Below, in pieces: positions 55,914 through 64,000 of a DNA stretch of 64,000 nucleotides. The notes under the pieces are model-generated. The model was not told where the DNA came from, ran no database searches, and was given only the letters and a program-made list of their open reading frames with translations. Within the stretch, counting starts at the first letter, position 1. The number at the start of each line of letters is the position of its first letter. Both the position numbers and the translations under genes were made by a program. Location: positions 620,001 to 684,000 of the forward strand of contig NZ_BSND01000005.1 in the NCBI RefSeq assembly GCF_030159795.1, given 5' to 3'. This DNA is from Methylophaga thalassica. Lineage in GTDB: Bacteria; Pseudomonadota; Gammaproteobacteria; Nitrosococcales; Methylophagaceae.

Positions 55914-56303
55914 ATGGCAGATTCATACTACGCTACAGGTCGCCGCAAAAGCTCAACAGCTCGTGTATTCCTGAAACCAGGCAGCGGCAACATTTCAATT
56001 AACACTCGCACACTGGAAGATTATTTCGGTCGTGAAACTTCTCGCATGGTTGTTCGTCAGCCTTTAGAGTTAGTTGACATGCTTGAAAAATTTGACCTGA
56101 AAATCACCGTTCGTGGTGGTGGTAATAATGGTCAAGCCGGTGCAATTCGTCACGGTATCAGCCGCGCACTAGTCGAATACGACAACGAATTAAAAGCTGA
56201 ATTGCGTAAAGCAGGCTTTATCACTCGTGATGCTCGTGCCGTTGAACGTAAGAAAATTGGTCTTCATAAAGCACGTAAACGTCCTCAATTCTCAAAACGT
56301 TAA
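55914..56303 (+). CDS. rpsI: 30S ribosomal protein S9
   Basis: S9 binds 16S rRNA and its C-terminal tail reaches the P-site tRNA. The 129-residue protein has [13 protein letters not shown] near the start, the G-G-G[12 protein letters not shown] motif and the K-R-P-Q-F-S-K-R end with the conserved terminal Lys-Arg. It is followed by a good terminator. Confidence 0.98.
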   Translation: MADSYYATGRRKSSTARVFLKPGSGNISINTRTLEDYFGRETSRMVVRQPLELVDMLEKFDLKITVRGGGNNGQAGAIRHGISRALVEYDNELKAELRKAGFITRDARAVERKKIGLHKARKRPQFSKR

Positions 56304-56332
56304 TTGTTGGCTGCTTTTGCAGATCGAAAAAA

Positions 56333-56357
56333 GGCTACCCTTGGGTGGCCTTTTTTT
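56333..56357 (+). terminator. Terminator after rpsI
   Basis: GGCTACCC, loop TT and GGGTGGCC (one T-G pair) are preceded by six A and followed by seven T, a clear rho-independent terminator. Confidence 0.85.
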
Positions 56358-56434
56358 ATGGCTGGGATTCTTGCCTCACAAATAATAGGCATGTTATAAA
56401 GCCTTTTTATTAAATTCTGGCATGGAACCCAACG

Positions 56435-56917
56435 ATGAATAAACATCTTCGTAACGCCTCAATTGCACTCACCCTCCTTCTCCCTTCTATGGCTTTCGCA
56501 GAACAAGAATCACAAATGGCTTTGTCTGTGGGTGCCTTTGAGGTTTTCGATGATAATACTGCTGCTGAGATAGGTGTTGAATATCGATTTTCCCCACAAG
56601 CGTCGGCTTTTAATTTGATTCCTACCCTTGGAGCAACGTTGACTTCTGATGGTGGTTATTGGGGCTATGCTGGTGTGAGATATGACATTTATCTCAACAA
56701 CAACTGGATACTGACACCCAACTTCGCTATTGCGGCTTATGAACAAGGTGGAGGGGTTGATTTAGGTTACGATATTGAGTTCAGAACAGGTGCCGAACTT
56801 GCCTATCAGTTTAGTGATAAAAGTCGACTTGGCTTAGGTTTATATCATCTATCCAACGCTAATATCGGTGAGAATAATCCTGGTGCAGAATCATTAATTT
56901 TAAGCTATAGCTTTTAA
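56435..56917 (+). CDS. pagL: Lipid A 3-O-deacylase PagL-like
   Basis: PagL is an outer-membrane barrel enzyme that removes the 3-O acyl chain of lipid A. The 160-residue protein has a signal peptide (cut after A-F-A), a small beta barrel and the active-site pattern L-Y-H-L-S-N-A-N-I-G-E-N-N-P-G-A-E with His, Ser and Glu in the family positions (about 137-151), ending in Phe. Activity is expected since all three residues are present. It abuts the convergent lpxL-family gene. Confidence 0.9.
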   Translation: MNKHLRNASIALTLLLPSMAFAEQESQMALSVGAFEVFDDNTAAEIGVEYRFSPQASAFNLIPTLGATLTSDGGYWGYAGVRYDIYLNNNWILTPNFAIAAYEQGGGVDLGYDIEFRTGAELAYQFSDKSRLGLGLYHLSNANIGENNPGAESLILSYSF

Positions 56918-57835
56918 TTATCTGACTTTCTTATATAAACGCCCTTTTCCGTCGGGTTGAGTTTTAAAGCGACGATGTAACCAGAAATATTGTTCGGGCA
57001 TCTGTCGAATTTGAGACTCAATCCAGTCATTTATACGTTGAGCATCGACGATATCATCGCCAGATGGATATGCCTCCCATGCAGGGAAAATTTGAATATG
57101 GTAACTACCATCTGAATTACGTTTAGGCACAAATGGCACCACTTCTGCCCCTGTCATTTTTACCATTCTGGCCGTTGCAGGAATGGTGGCCGCAGTCACA
57201 CCAAAAAATTTGGCAAAGATACTATTTCTTGGGCCAAAGTCTTGATCAGGCGCATACCAGACAACTTTATTCTTACGTAATGCGCGCAACATGGCTCTGA
57301 CATCATCCCGCATTACAATACCTTCGCTATGGTAAATTCGTGAACGCATCATAACGGCATTAAATAAGGGGTTCTTAAGATGTCTGAACATCACATAAGC
57401 CGGGGTTTGTAACATAATTAAGCGACCACCAATCTCCATACTGGTGAAATGCCCTGTTAGCAAAATAACTCCCTTTCCCTTTGCTTTAGCCGCTTCTAAA
57501 TGCTCTAGCCCTTCATAAGTGACACGTCGGCGAAGTTGCCTATCAGATGCCCACCAGCTTATCGCGGTTTCGATCATCATCATGCCTGTATTTTTAAGGA
57601 TTTTCTTGACGAGATATTCTCGTTCAGCATCGCTCATCTCTGGAAAACATAACTCCAGATTTCGTCGCACCACTTTTGCTCTTGAACGCATAAAGGGTTG
57701 CATCAACTGACCGAGCAGCATACCAATACGATATTGTAATTTGGCTGGCAAATACACTGACAAACGCATAAGTAACAGCCCCAGCCAACTTAACCAAAAG
57801 CGGGGATGTAGAAATTGTTTCTGGAAAATGTTCAT
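56918..57835 (-). CDS. lpxL: LpxL/HtrB-family lipid A acyltransferase
   Basis: The 305-residue protein has an N-terminal membrane anchor and the acyltransferase block L-L-T-G-H-F-T-S-M-E-I-G-G (H-x4-E, about 130-142) with W-Y-A-P-D-Q-D-F-G-P-R near 196-206. It adds a secondary acyl chain to Kdo2-lipid IVA. Whether it is LpxL or LpxM cannot be told from this gene alone. It is divergent from waaA and convergent with pagL. Confidence 0.9.
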   Translation of the reverse strand: MNIFQKQFLHPRFWLSWLGLLLMRLSVYLPAKLQYRIGMLLGQLMQPFMRSRAKVVRRNLELCFPEMSDAEREYLVKKILKNTGMMMIETAISWWASDRQLRRRVTYEGLEHLEAAKAKGKGVILLTGHFTSMEIGGRLIMLQTPAYVMFRHLKNPLFNAVMMRSRIYHSEGIVMRDDVRAMLRALRKNKVVWYAPDQDFGPRNSIFAKFFGVTAATIPATARMVKMTGAEVVPFVPKRNSDGSYHIQIFPAWEAYPSGDDIVDAQRINDWIESQIRQMPEQYFWLHRRFKTQPDGKGRLYKKVR

Positions 57836-57911
57836 TCAGGTTCTGTTGCTTTCACAAAGTAGCGCCTATGCTATCATTCCTGCTTACTTTTCGCTGCTTT
57901 ATGAGTCTGAT

Positions 57912-59180
57912 TTGAGAGTTTTTTATAATATCGTTTTTACTTTAGCTGTACCTTTTATCCTACTGCGTCTGTTGTGGCGAGGCACAAAAGCCAGTGCTTA
58001 CTTCAAACGTTGGGATGAGCGGTTTGCAATCACCCTGCCGAGCGTCAATAAAAGTAAGTCAGTTATCTGGGTACATGCCGTTTCCATGGGGGAAGTTGAG
58101 GCCTGTCGGCCTTTGGTTGCAGCAATCCAATCTACATACCCTGAGCATCAGATCCTCATTACAACAATGACACCGACAGGTAGCACTCGGGTAAAAGCAT
58201 TATATGCAGATAACGTTATTCACTGTTATCTACCCTATGACTTGCCGGTCATTATGCGTCGATTTATACAGGCTATCCAGCCTGTATTTGGTGTCATTAT
58301 GGAAACTGAGTTATGGCCCAATCTTATTCATCATTGCCGTAAGCAAAATATTCCGTTGGTGTTGGCCAATGCAAGGATGTCTGAGCGTTCATTAAAAGGT
58401 TATCAGCGCATCCCTTCTCTAACACGAGAAATTCTACAAAGCTTTACCGTGATAGCTGCCCAAGCTCAACAAGATCGTGAGCGTTTTATAGAGCTTGGCG
58501 CCGATAGAGATAAAGTGCATGCTGTCGGTAATCTCAAATTTGAAGTCAATTTATCTCCTACTATTGTCGAGCAAGCTGAAGCCATTCGATCAATGTGGGG
58601 GAACCGCTCAGTTTTTATTGCCGCCAGTACACATGAAGGTGAAGATGAAATTATTCTTAATGCCTCACGCCAAATCCGTGCTCAGGTGCCAGATTTACTG
58701 TTAATTATTGTTCCTCGACATCCAGAGCGTTTTGATAAAGTAGCCGCTCTCTGCCAACGTGCTGGCTTCAAAATTCTTCGTCGCAGCGAAAATGGTCTCT
58801 GTCGGAGTGATATTCAGATCCTTGTCATTGATAGTATGGGTGAACTCCCTATATTTTATGCCTGCTCTGATATCGCATTTGTTGGAGGCAGTCTGGTTCC
58901 AACGGGTGGACATAATATCCTTGAACCAGCCGCATTATCTCGTCCGGTGATCGTGGGACCTCATGTCTTTAATTTTGCTGAAATTACACAGCAGTTTATT
59001 ACTGCTCAGGCAGCTATCCAGGTAGGTAATGCAGAAATGCTGGCTACAACGGTGATCGAATTATTAAAAAACCCTCCAAAACGCACCGCTATGGGTGAAG
59101 CCGGACAACAGTTAATCAAGCAAAGTCAGGGCGGCAGCCAACGTTTACTCAACTTAATTAAATACAATATTCATGTCTGA
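57912..59180 (+). CDS. waaA: 3-deoxy-D-manno-octulosonic acid transferase WaaA
   Basis: WaaA (KdtA) adds Kdo to lipid IVA at the inner membrane. I chose a TTG at 57912, which gives 422 residues (E. coli 425) starting M-R-V-F-Y-N-I and a single N-terminal anchor. Earlier in-frame ATG codons lie inside the divergent lpxL-family gene. Active-site Glu61 is in H-A-V-S-M-G-E-V-E-A, with M-E-T-E-L-W-P-N near 130 and the GT30 H-N-x-x-E-P-A motif (G-G-H-N-I-L-E-P-A) near 338. The last 8 bases overlap tadA. Confidence 0.92.
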   Translation: MRVFYNIVFTLAVPFILLRLLWRGTKASAYFKRWDERFAITLPSVNKSKSVIWVHAVSMGEVEACRPLVAAIQSTYPEHQILITTMTPTGSTRVKALYADNVIHCYLPYDLPVIMRRFIQAIQPVFGVIMETELWPNLIHHCRKQNIPLVLANARMSERSLKGYQRIPSLTREILQSFTVIAAQAQQDRERFIELGADRDKVHAVGNLKFEVNLSPTIVEQAEAIRSMWGNRSVFIAASTHEGEDEIILNASRQIRAQVPDLLLIIVPRHPERFDKVAALCQRAGFKILRRSENGLCRSDIQILVIDSMGELPIFYACSDIAFVGGSLVPTGGHNILEPAALSRPVIVGPHVFNFAEITQQFITAQAAIQVGNAEMLATTVIELLKNPPKRTAMGEAGQQLIKQSQGGSQRLLNLIKYNIHV

Positions 59181-59625
59181 AAAAGACCATTATTGGATGC
59201 AGAAAGCATTAGCGCTTGCCCGTAATGCCGAAGCTCAAGGTGAAGTCCCTGTCGGTGCGATTATTGTCCTCGATGACCAAATCATTGGCCAGGGGTGGAA
59301 TCAACCCATTGCTAGCCAGGATGCCACGGCACATGCTGAAATTGTTGCCTTGAGACAGGCCTGCCAGACGATGCAAAATTACCGTTTGCCAGGCTCTGAA
59401 ATTTACATCACCCTTGAACCTTGCATGATGTGTGCTGGCGCACTTGTTCATGCCCGTATCGCTCGCTGTATCTACGCAACAGCAGAACCTAAAACAGGCG
59501 CTGCCGGTAGCTGCATAGATGCTTTTGCCTTACCTAATCTCAATCACCGGGTCGAATGCACAGCAAATGTTTTAAAAGAAGAAAGTAGCCAGCTCATCAA
59601 AAACTTTTTCAGAGCAAGACGTTAA
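59173..59625 (+). CDS. tadA: tRNA adenosine(34) deaminase TadA
   Basis: TadA deaminates A34 of tRNA-Arg(ACG) to inosine. The 150-residue zinc enzyme has H54-A-E56 (zinc ligand and catalytic Glu) and P-C84-M-M-C87 as remaining ligands. It starts inside the end of waaA, indicating a coupled pair, and its stop overlaps that of the convergent trhP gene by four bases. Confidence 0.95.
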   Translation: MSEKDHYWMQKALALARNAEAQGEVPVGAIIVLDDQIIGQGWNQPIASQDATAHAEIVALRQACQTMQNYRLPGSEIYITLEPCMMCAGALVHARIARCIYATAEPKTGAAGSCIDAFALPNLNHRVECTANVLKEESSQLIKNFFRARR

Positions 59626-60968
59626 AGATATCGAGCAAGTAATGCTTTCTCAGGGATATCCCCCTGATAAGGAATATAGACTTTGTGACCACTACCAGGC
59701 GCCAGTTCAATATCATGACGTTCTTTATCTAATAACTTATCGAGTATCAGCGTTTTGTTTCCTTCAGGCATAACCAGCTCTAATTTATCACCGACAGAAA
59801 ACCGGTTTTTTACATCAATCTCAAGACACTGCTTGTCAGCATCATACGCCAAAACTTCACCAACATATTGTTGACGCTCATTACTGGAATAACCATGTAA
59901 ATAATTTTGCTGTTCTTGAGTCGGATGTCGCTGATAAAAGCCATCGGTATAGCCGCGGTTTGAAAGATTATCCAGTTGACCGATGAGCTCAGGGTTAAAT
60001 CGACGGCCAGCCAGTGCATCATCAATCGCCTGGCGATATATCTGAGCGGTGCGGGCAACATAATAGACGGACTTGGTACGACCTTCTATCTTCAGTGAAT
60101 CAACACCAATATTCACTAATCTCTCGATATGCTGAATTGCCCGGAGATCTTTTGAATTCATGATGTAGGTGCCGTGTTCATCTTCAAAAATCGGCATCAA
60201 CTCGCCAGGCCGATTTGTTTCTTCTATCAAATACACTTCATCTGCCAGAGGGTGTCTCTCTTGCCCGCCACAATCAGAAAAACTGTGCTGATTCATCGCA
60301 TCAAAGGCGTTAAACTCAATTTTCTGTGGCGAATCATCATTATTATCACTGGCATGCGTTTTATAGTCCCAACGGCAGGCATTGGTACATGTGCCTTGAT
60401 TAGGATCTCGATGGTTAAAATAACCAGATAATAAACAACGTCCTGAATAAGCAATACATAAGGCACCATGAACAAAGACCTCCAGCTCCATATCAGGACA
60501 AAGCTGGCGTATTTCTTCAATCTCATCCAACGATAATTCGCGTGAAAGGATCACTCTGGATAACCCCATAGATTGCCAGAATTTCACTGCCTGATAGTTA
60601 ACGGTATTGGCTTGTACAGATAAATGAACCGGCATTTCTGGCCAGCGTTCACGTACCATCATGATTAAACCAGGATCGGCCATAATCAATGCATCTGGCT
60701 GCATTTCAATCACCGGTTCCATATCCGCCATATAAGTTTTAATTTTTGCATTGTGTGGCATCAGATTACTTGCCACAAAGAACTGCTTACCCAAAGCATG
60801 GGCTTCTTCAATACCTTGTTGCAAAACAGGCAGTTTATGGAAATCATTATTACGCACCCGCAAACTATAGCGCGGCTGGCCAGCATAAACCGCATCGGCA
60901 CCATAAGCATAGGCATAGCGCATATGCTGCAAACTGCCCGCGGGTAATAATAATTCTGGCGCATTCAT
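59622..60968 (-). CDS. trhP: U32-family tRNA uridine hydroxylation protein TrhP (YegQ)
   Basis: TrhP helps form 5-hydroxyuridine at the wobble position of tRNA using prephenate. The 448-residue protein has the U32 signature E-V-F-V-H-G-A-L-C-I-A-Y-S-G-R-C near 163-178, then G-T-C-T-N-A-C-R-W, which with a further Cys forms the iron-sulfur site. Length and C-terminal beta domain match E. coli YegQ (453). Annotations as a collagenase-type protease are outdated for this subgroup. Confidence 0.92.
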   Translation of the reverse strand: MNAPELLLPAGSLQHMRYAYAYGADAVYAGQPRYSLRVRNNDFHKLPVLQQGIEEAHALGKQFFVASNLMPHNAKIKTYMADMEPVIEMQPDALIMADPGLIMMVRERWPEMPVHLSVQANTVNYQAVKFWQSMGLSRVILSRELSLDEIEEIRQLCPDMELEVFVHGALCIAYSGRCLLSGYFNHRDPNQGTCTNACRWDYKTHASDNNDDSPQKIEFNAFDAMNQHSFSDCGGQERHPLADEVYLIEETNRPGELMPIFEDEHGTYIMNSKDLRAIQHIERLVNIGVDSLKIEGRTKSVYYVARTAQIYRQAIDDALAGRRFNPELIGQLDNLSNRGYTDGFYQRHPTQEQQNYLHGYSSNERQQYVGEVLAYDADKQCLEIDVKNRFSVGDKLELVMPEGNKTLILDKLLDKERHDIELAPGSGHKVYIPYQGDIPEKALLARYL

Positions 60969-61125
60969 CGATGATTTCCCATAGAAAAAAAGTGGATAAT
61001 TATAATCTAAATCTATAAAAATCCAATAAAAACAGTAGTCTCATCACAAATACAGATCGATAACGGATGCATTCAACTCAATATAAAGTAATAATCTTTG
61101 CCTGGTAAAACATTGAGGAAGCTCA

Positions 61126-62526
61126 TTGAGACGATTGATCATTTCTCTACTTGCTATGGCCATGTTAACGGCATGTGGAGAAGCTCCACCCCAACTCGAT
61201 CAAATAAAAGAGCGAGGCGAGTTGCGCGTGCTAAGCCGATACAGCCTTACCAGCTATTACGTTAAGGGCAATGATGCTCTGGCGGGCTTTGAATATGAGC
61301 TTGCTGAACGCTTTGCTGATCGCCTGGGTGTCAAACTCAAAGTCATTGTGCCTGAAAATCTCGGCACCATGCTGCATATGATTGAAGAAGGCCGCGCAGA
61401 CATTGCTGCCGCCGGTTTAACCGTTACCGAACAGCGTAAAGAATTATTACGCTTTGGCCCTGTTTATCATGAAGTCACACAGCAGCTCGTCTATAAACAT
61501 GGCAATATCAGGCCGAAAGATATTACTGATATCGTCAACGGCACTCTGGAAGTCGTAGCCGATAGTAGTCATGTAGAACAATTACAGGCATTACAACAAG
61601 AAATACCAGAACTCTCCTGGCGCGAGAATAAAGAATTGGACAGTCGAGGCTTACTCGAACTGGTGCAATTAGAACTGATTGATTACACCATCGTTGACTC
61701 GAATGAAATGTCAGCAAATCAGTCACTCTTCCCCGAACTGCGTGTCGCTTTTGATATTTCTGACCCTCAGCCATTAGCTTGGGCTATGGCACCCACAGAT
61801 GATGAATCACTTTATCTTGAGGTAGTGGATTTTTTCCATGATATTGAAGCCTCTGGTGAACTGGATAAGTTGATAGAAAAATACTATGGCCATATTCGTC
61901 GCTTTGATTATGTCGATACGCGTGCCATTCATCGTCGTATTCAAACGCATTTGCCACAATACAAAGACTTATTCAAAGCGGCAGCAGATGAATATGGTTT
62001 TGACTGGCATCTTCTGGCGGCCATGGCTTATCAGGAATCGCATTGGAATCCAGAGGCAGTTTCAAGCACCGGCGTAAAAGGTTTGATGATGCTAACGCGA
62101 TCTACAGCAAAACAGCTCGGCGTGACCGATCGAGAAGATCCAGAACAAAGTATCTTCGCTGGTGCAGCTTACTTAGCATCGTTATATAGTCGCCTGCCCG
62201 AACGTATAAAAGATCCTGACCGTACCTGGTTTGCTTTAGCTGCCTACAATACAGGTCTTGGCCATCTTGAAGATGCCAGAGTGATCACCCAAAGCATTGG
62301 TAAAAATCCGGACTCATGGTCAGATGTCAGAGAAAGCCTGCCATTACTATCAAAGAAAAAATGGTACTCAAAAACCAAACATGGTTATGCTCGCGGCAGT
62401 GAGCCGGTGAGATATGTACAAAATACACGTCGTTATTTAAATATCATCTTACATCATGAAGATATGACCACGCCTGCAGCACCATCTATACCTGATGTAG
62501 ACGAAAAATTACCTGCAGCCTTATAA
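61126..62526 (+). CDS. mltF: Membrane-bound lytic transglycosylase MltF
   Basis: MltF cleaves peptidoglycan glycan strands with anhydromuropeptide release. The 466-residue lipoprotein (lipobox M-L-T-A-C) has a periplasmic-binding-protein-like regulatory domain (about 25-265) and an SLT domain (about 280-430) with catalytic Glu304 in A-Y-Q-E-S-H-W-N-P-E-A. Its start is a TTG at 61126 with GAGGA seven bases before; no ATG fits the signal peptide. It is transcribed alone with its own terminator. Confidence 0.95.
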   Translation: MRRLIISLLAMAMLTACGEAPPQLDQIKERGELRVLSRYSLTSYYVKGNDALAGFEYELAERFADRLGVKLKVIVPENLGTMLHMIEEGRADIAAAGLTVTEQRKELLRFGPVYHEVTQQLVYKHGNIRPKDITDIVNGTLEVVADSSHVEQLQALQQEIPELSWRENKELDSRGLLELVQLELIDYTIVDSNEMSANQSLFPELRVAFDISDPQPLAWAMAPTDDESLYLEVVDFFHDIEASGELDKLIEKYYGHIRRFDYVDTRAIHRRIQTHLPQYKDLFKAAADEYGFDWHLLAAMAYQESHWNPEAVSSTGVKGLMMLTRSTAKQLGVTDREDPEQSIFAGAAYLASLYSRLPERIKDPDRTWFALAAYNTGLGHLEDARVITQSIGKNPDSWSDVRESLPLLSKKKWYSKTKHGYARGSEPVRYVQNTRRYLNIILHHEDMTTPAAPSIPDVDEKLPAAL

Positions 62527-62530
62527 AAAA

Positions 62531-62553
62531 AGCCCGGTGAACCGGGCTTTTTT
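62531..62553. terminator. Bidirectional terminator between mltF and dsbA
   Basis: AGCCCGGT, loop GA and ACCGGGCT (62531-62548) are flanked by A and T runs. It lies between converging genes. Confidence 0.88.
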
Positions 62554-62556
62554 CTA

Positions 62557-63192
62557 TTACTTCTCAGATGATTTTTCTATCAGGAAATTCACAACGTTAA
62601 ATAACTCAGGTACCCCGCCCGCTGTACTGGCATCCGTACGATAAGCACCATTAACAATAAAAGATGGTACGCCTGTGATACCTGACGTTTGGCTCATGAC
62701 AAGCGCTTTTTTGACTTTTGCTTTCACACTGAAAGAATTCATTGTTTTCTTGAACTCTTCACGGTCAATACCTTGCTCAGCAACAAAATCAAGCAGTTGA
62801 TCTTCAGACGTTAAACGGCGTTTTTCAACGTGAATCGCATTGAATAATTTTGAATGAATTTTATCAAGATTACCCATAGCTTCAGCGGCATAATACACTT
62901 TTGCCAACTCTAACCAGCTATCACGGAAAATCGCAGGCACTTTCACAAAGTGTACATTTTCTGGCAATGTTTTTTTCCAGGCATCCACTTCAGGCTCTAA
63001 TTTAAAGCAGTGTGGGCACGTGTAAGAAAACATTTCAACGACTTCAATTTTATTATCGTCTGGTGTCGCTAGTTTCTCAGTAGTCGGAAAATAATGGGTG
63101 CCTTCAACGAAATTCATCGGCACAGCAGAAGCTGCCGTTGAAACCAGGCCTAAAAATAGTCCTGTCGCAAGGGTTTTCATTAATTTCATCAT
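62557..63192 (-). CDS. dsbA: Periplasmic thiol:disulfide oxidoreductase DsbA
   Basis: DsbA introduces disulfide bonds into exported proteins. The 211-residue precursor has a signal peptide (cut after A-S-A), the thioredoxin-fold active site C59-P-H-C62 and the cis-Pro loop T-G-V-P-S near 175. A-A-A-G-G-A precedes the start. It follows the cytochrome c maturation gene by about 30 bases; both concern periplasmic thiols, and disulfide bonds must be reduced before haem attachment. Confidence 0.95.
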   Translation of the reverse strand: MMKLMKTLATGLFLGLVSTAASAVPMNFVEGTHYFPTTEKLATPDDNKIEVVEMFSYTCPHCFKLEPEVDAWKKTLPENVHFVKVPAIFRDSWLELAKVYYAAEAMGNLDKIHSKLFNAIHVEKRRLTSEDQLLDFVAEQGIDREEFKKTMNSFSVKAKVKKALVMSQTSGITGVPSFIVNGAYRTDASTAGGVPELFNVVNFLIEKSSEK

Positions 63193-63222
63193 CGTTGAGT
63201 ATCCTTTATTTTCAATTAATTA

Positions 63223-64000
63223 TTACAATGTGCCATACGAATGAAGGCCACTTAAGAACATATTGACACCAAGAAAGGCAAATAAGGTCACGAATAACCC
63301 AACGATTGCCCACCATGCCATAGGTTTCCCGTTCCAACCTTTCGTTAAACGCATATGAAGCCAAGCAGCGTAGTTCAGCCAGACAATTAATGCCCAGGTT
63401 TCTTTGGGATCCCATGACCAATAACCACCCCAGGCTTCTGCCGCCCATAAGGCACCTAAAATAGTTGCTAGAGTGAAGAAAGCAAAACCCAAAGCAATAG
63501 TCTTGTACATTAAGTCATCCATCAGACCTAATTCAGGCATCGCCTTAACCCAGCGGCTGTCAGGATTAACCTGCTGTCTCCATACCACCAGCAAATAGGC
63601 CACACCTATCATCGCTGCCATGGAAAAAGCACCGTAGCCAATAAAATTGGCAGGCACATGAATTTTCATCCAGTAGCTTTGTAGTGCTGGCACAAGCGGC
63701 TGAATCTCATGAGCATTTCGTTCAAAGCTATACCAGAGTTGGAAAATAACCGCGGCGCTAATCACCAATAAAACGAAGCCACCCAAACTACGGGTTTGAT
63801 AACGACGTTCATAAAACAGATATAACAAAGCAGTCACTACCGAAAAAAGAATAAAGACTTCATACAGATTACTGACAGGGATATGGCCAATATCCGCACC
63901 ATGCAGATATGACTCACGCCAACGCACCATAAGTCCGATCATACCCATCGTAACCGCTGCCCAGGTTAAGCCAGTACCGACTTTTTCTGTAAAACCGGAA
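63223..64000 (-). CDS. ccsB: System II cytochrome c maturation protein CcsB/CcsA (N terminus off the window)
   Basis: This haem-handling membrane protein delivers haem for attachment to cytochrome c at the outer face of the inner membrane. The visible 258 codons show six or more helices, the H-I-P-V-S-N-L-Y-E segment and the tryptophan-rich haem motif A-W-G-G-Y-W-S-W-D-P-K-E-T-W. The frame stays open to base 64000, so the ATG at 63948 is probably internal and the true start is beyond the window. The naming CcsA or CcsB varies between organisms. It serves cytochromes such as the one at 8967. Confidence 0.92.
   Translation of the reverse strand, partial: SGFTEKVGTGLTWAAVTMGMIGLMVRWRESYLHGADIGHIPVSNLYEVFILFSVVTALLYLFYERRYQTRSLGGFVLLVISAAVIFQLWYSFERNAHEIQPLVPALQSYWMKIHVPANFIGYGAFSMAAMIGVAYLLVVWRQQVNPDSRWVKAMPELGLMDDLMYKTIALGFAFFTLATILGALWAAEAWGGYWSWDPKETWALIVWLNYAAWLHMRLTKGWNGKPMAWWAIVGLFVTLFAFLGVNMFLSGLHSYGTL

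Noticed and set aside
57741-57911. WaaA start upstream at 57741 or 57828
   Set aside because: Both lie within the divergent lpxL-family gene and would add a non-conserved segment; length from 57912 matches the family.
1-64000. CRISPR arrays, tRNA or rRNA genes, insertion sequences, prophage or attachment sites
   Set aside because: Scanning by eye showed no regularly spaced repeats, no cloverleaf-like sequence with a CCA end, no transposase or integrase genes and no island-like change apart from the lysine-rich tract.

Overview
The window is about 64 kb of ordinary Gram-negative, gammaproteobacterial-type chromosome. It is gene-dense, of moderate GC, and shows no tRNA, rRNA, CRISPR array, insertion sequence or prophage. 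The lipopolysaccharide genes (kdsD, kdsC, lptCAB, waaA, lpxL, pagL), mlaA, flagellar and chemotaxis genes, guaBA and rplM-rpsI all fit a free-living marine-type gammaproteobacterium. A cytochrome c resembling those paired with PQQ alcohol dehydrogenases, together with molybdopterin genes and a 6-phosphogluconate dehydrogenase, would suit a methylotroph such as Methylophaga or a relative. That genus-level guess is an inference from gene content, not shown by the sequence.

Layout. 0-2.8 kb: the end of hemH, then flgN-flgM-flgA facing away from cheV, with sigma-28-type promoters before flgM and cheV. 2.8-7.6 kb: a four-gene GldG-type ABC operon. 7.8-16.4 kb: a DUF2333 protein, a cytochrome c, an OprP-type porin gene broken by one in-frame TGA, a ModE-like regulator, moaC facing moaD-moaE, a MAPEG protein, ubiD and a sterol-desaturase-family enzyme. 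16.4-22.1 kb: ybiI, a DNA-binding-like protein with an extremely lysine-rich tail, a secreted protein, prlC, and an LpxH-like phosphoesterase coupled to a glycosyltransferase. 22.2-30.4 kb: mlaA and the envelope cluster antiporter-kdsD-kdsC-lptC-lptA-lptB, where LptA carries an extra SH3 domain and a hybrid sensor kinase follows lptB.

30.4-42.5 kb: a LytM-type peptidase and xseA facing guaB-guaA-acylphosphatase, then membrane proteins, a run of very small envelope proteins, psiE, a YjiK-like protein and gnd. 42.4-47.4 kb: the most unusual part. A porin, a flavinylated FMN-binding protein and a PepSY membrane protein form one operon, and three small unknown proteins form another. Both start at promoters overlapped by Fur-box-like sequences, which suggests a compact iron-responsive envelope electron-transfer or iron-acquisition system. 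47.4-64 kb: ylqF, efpL, a nitroreductase, hopJ, a very large FAD/Fe-S dehydrogenase, uppP, rplM-rpsI, pagL, lpxL, waaA-tadA, trhP, mltF, dsbA and the end of a cytochrome c maturation gene running off the window.

No gene-free stretch exceeds about 300 bases. The longest gaps (15034-15247, 17364-17583, 39240-39496) hold promoter regions or inverted repeats and no recognisable RNA gene.
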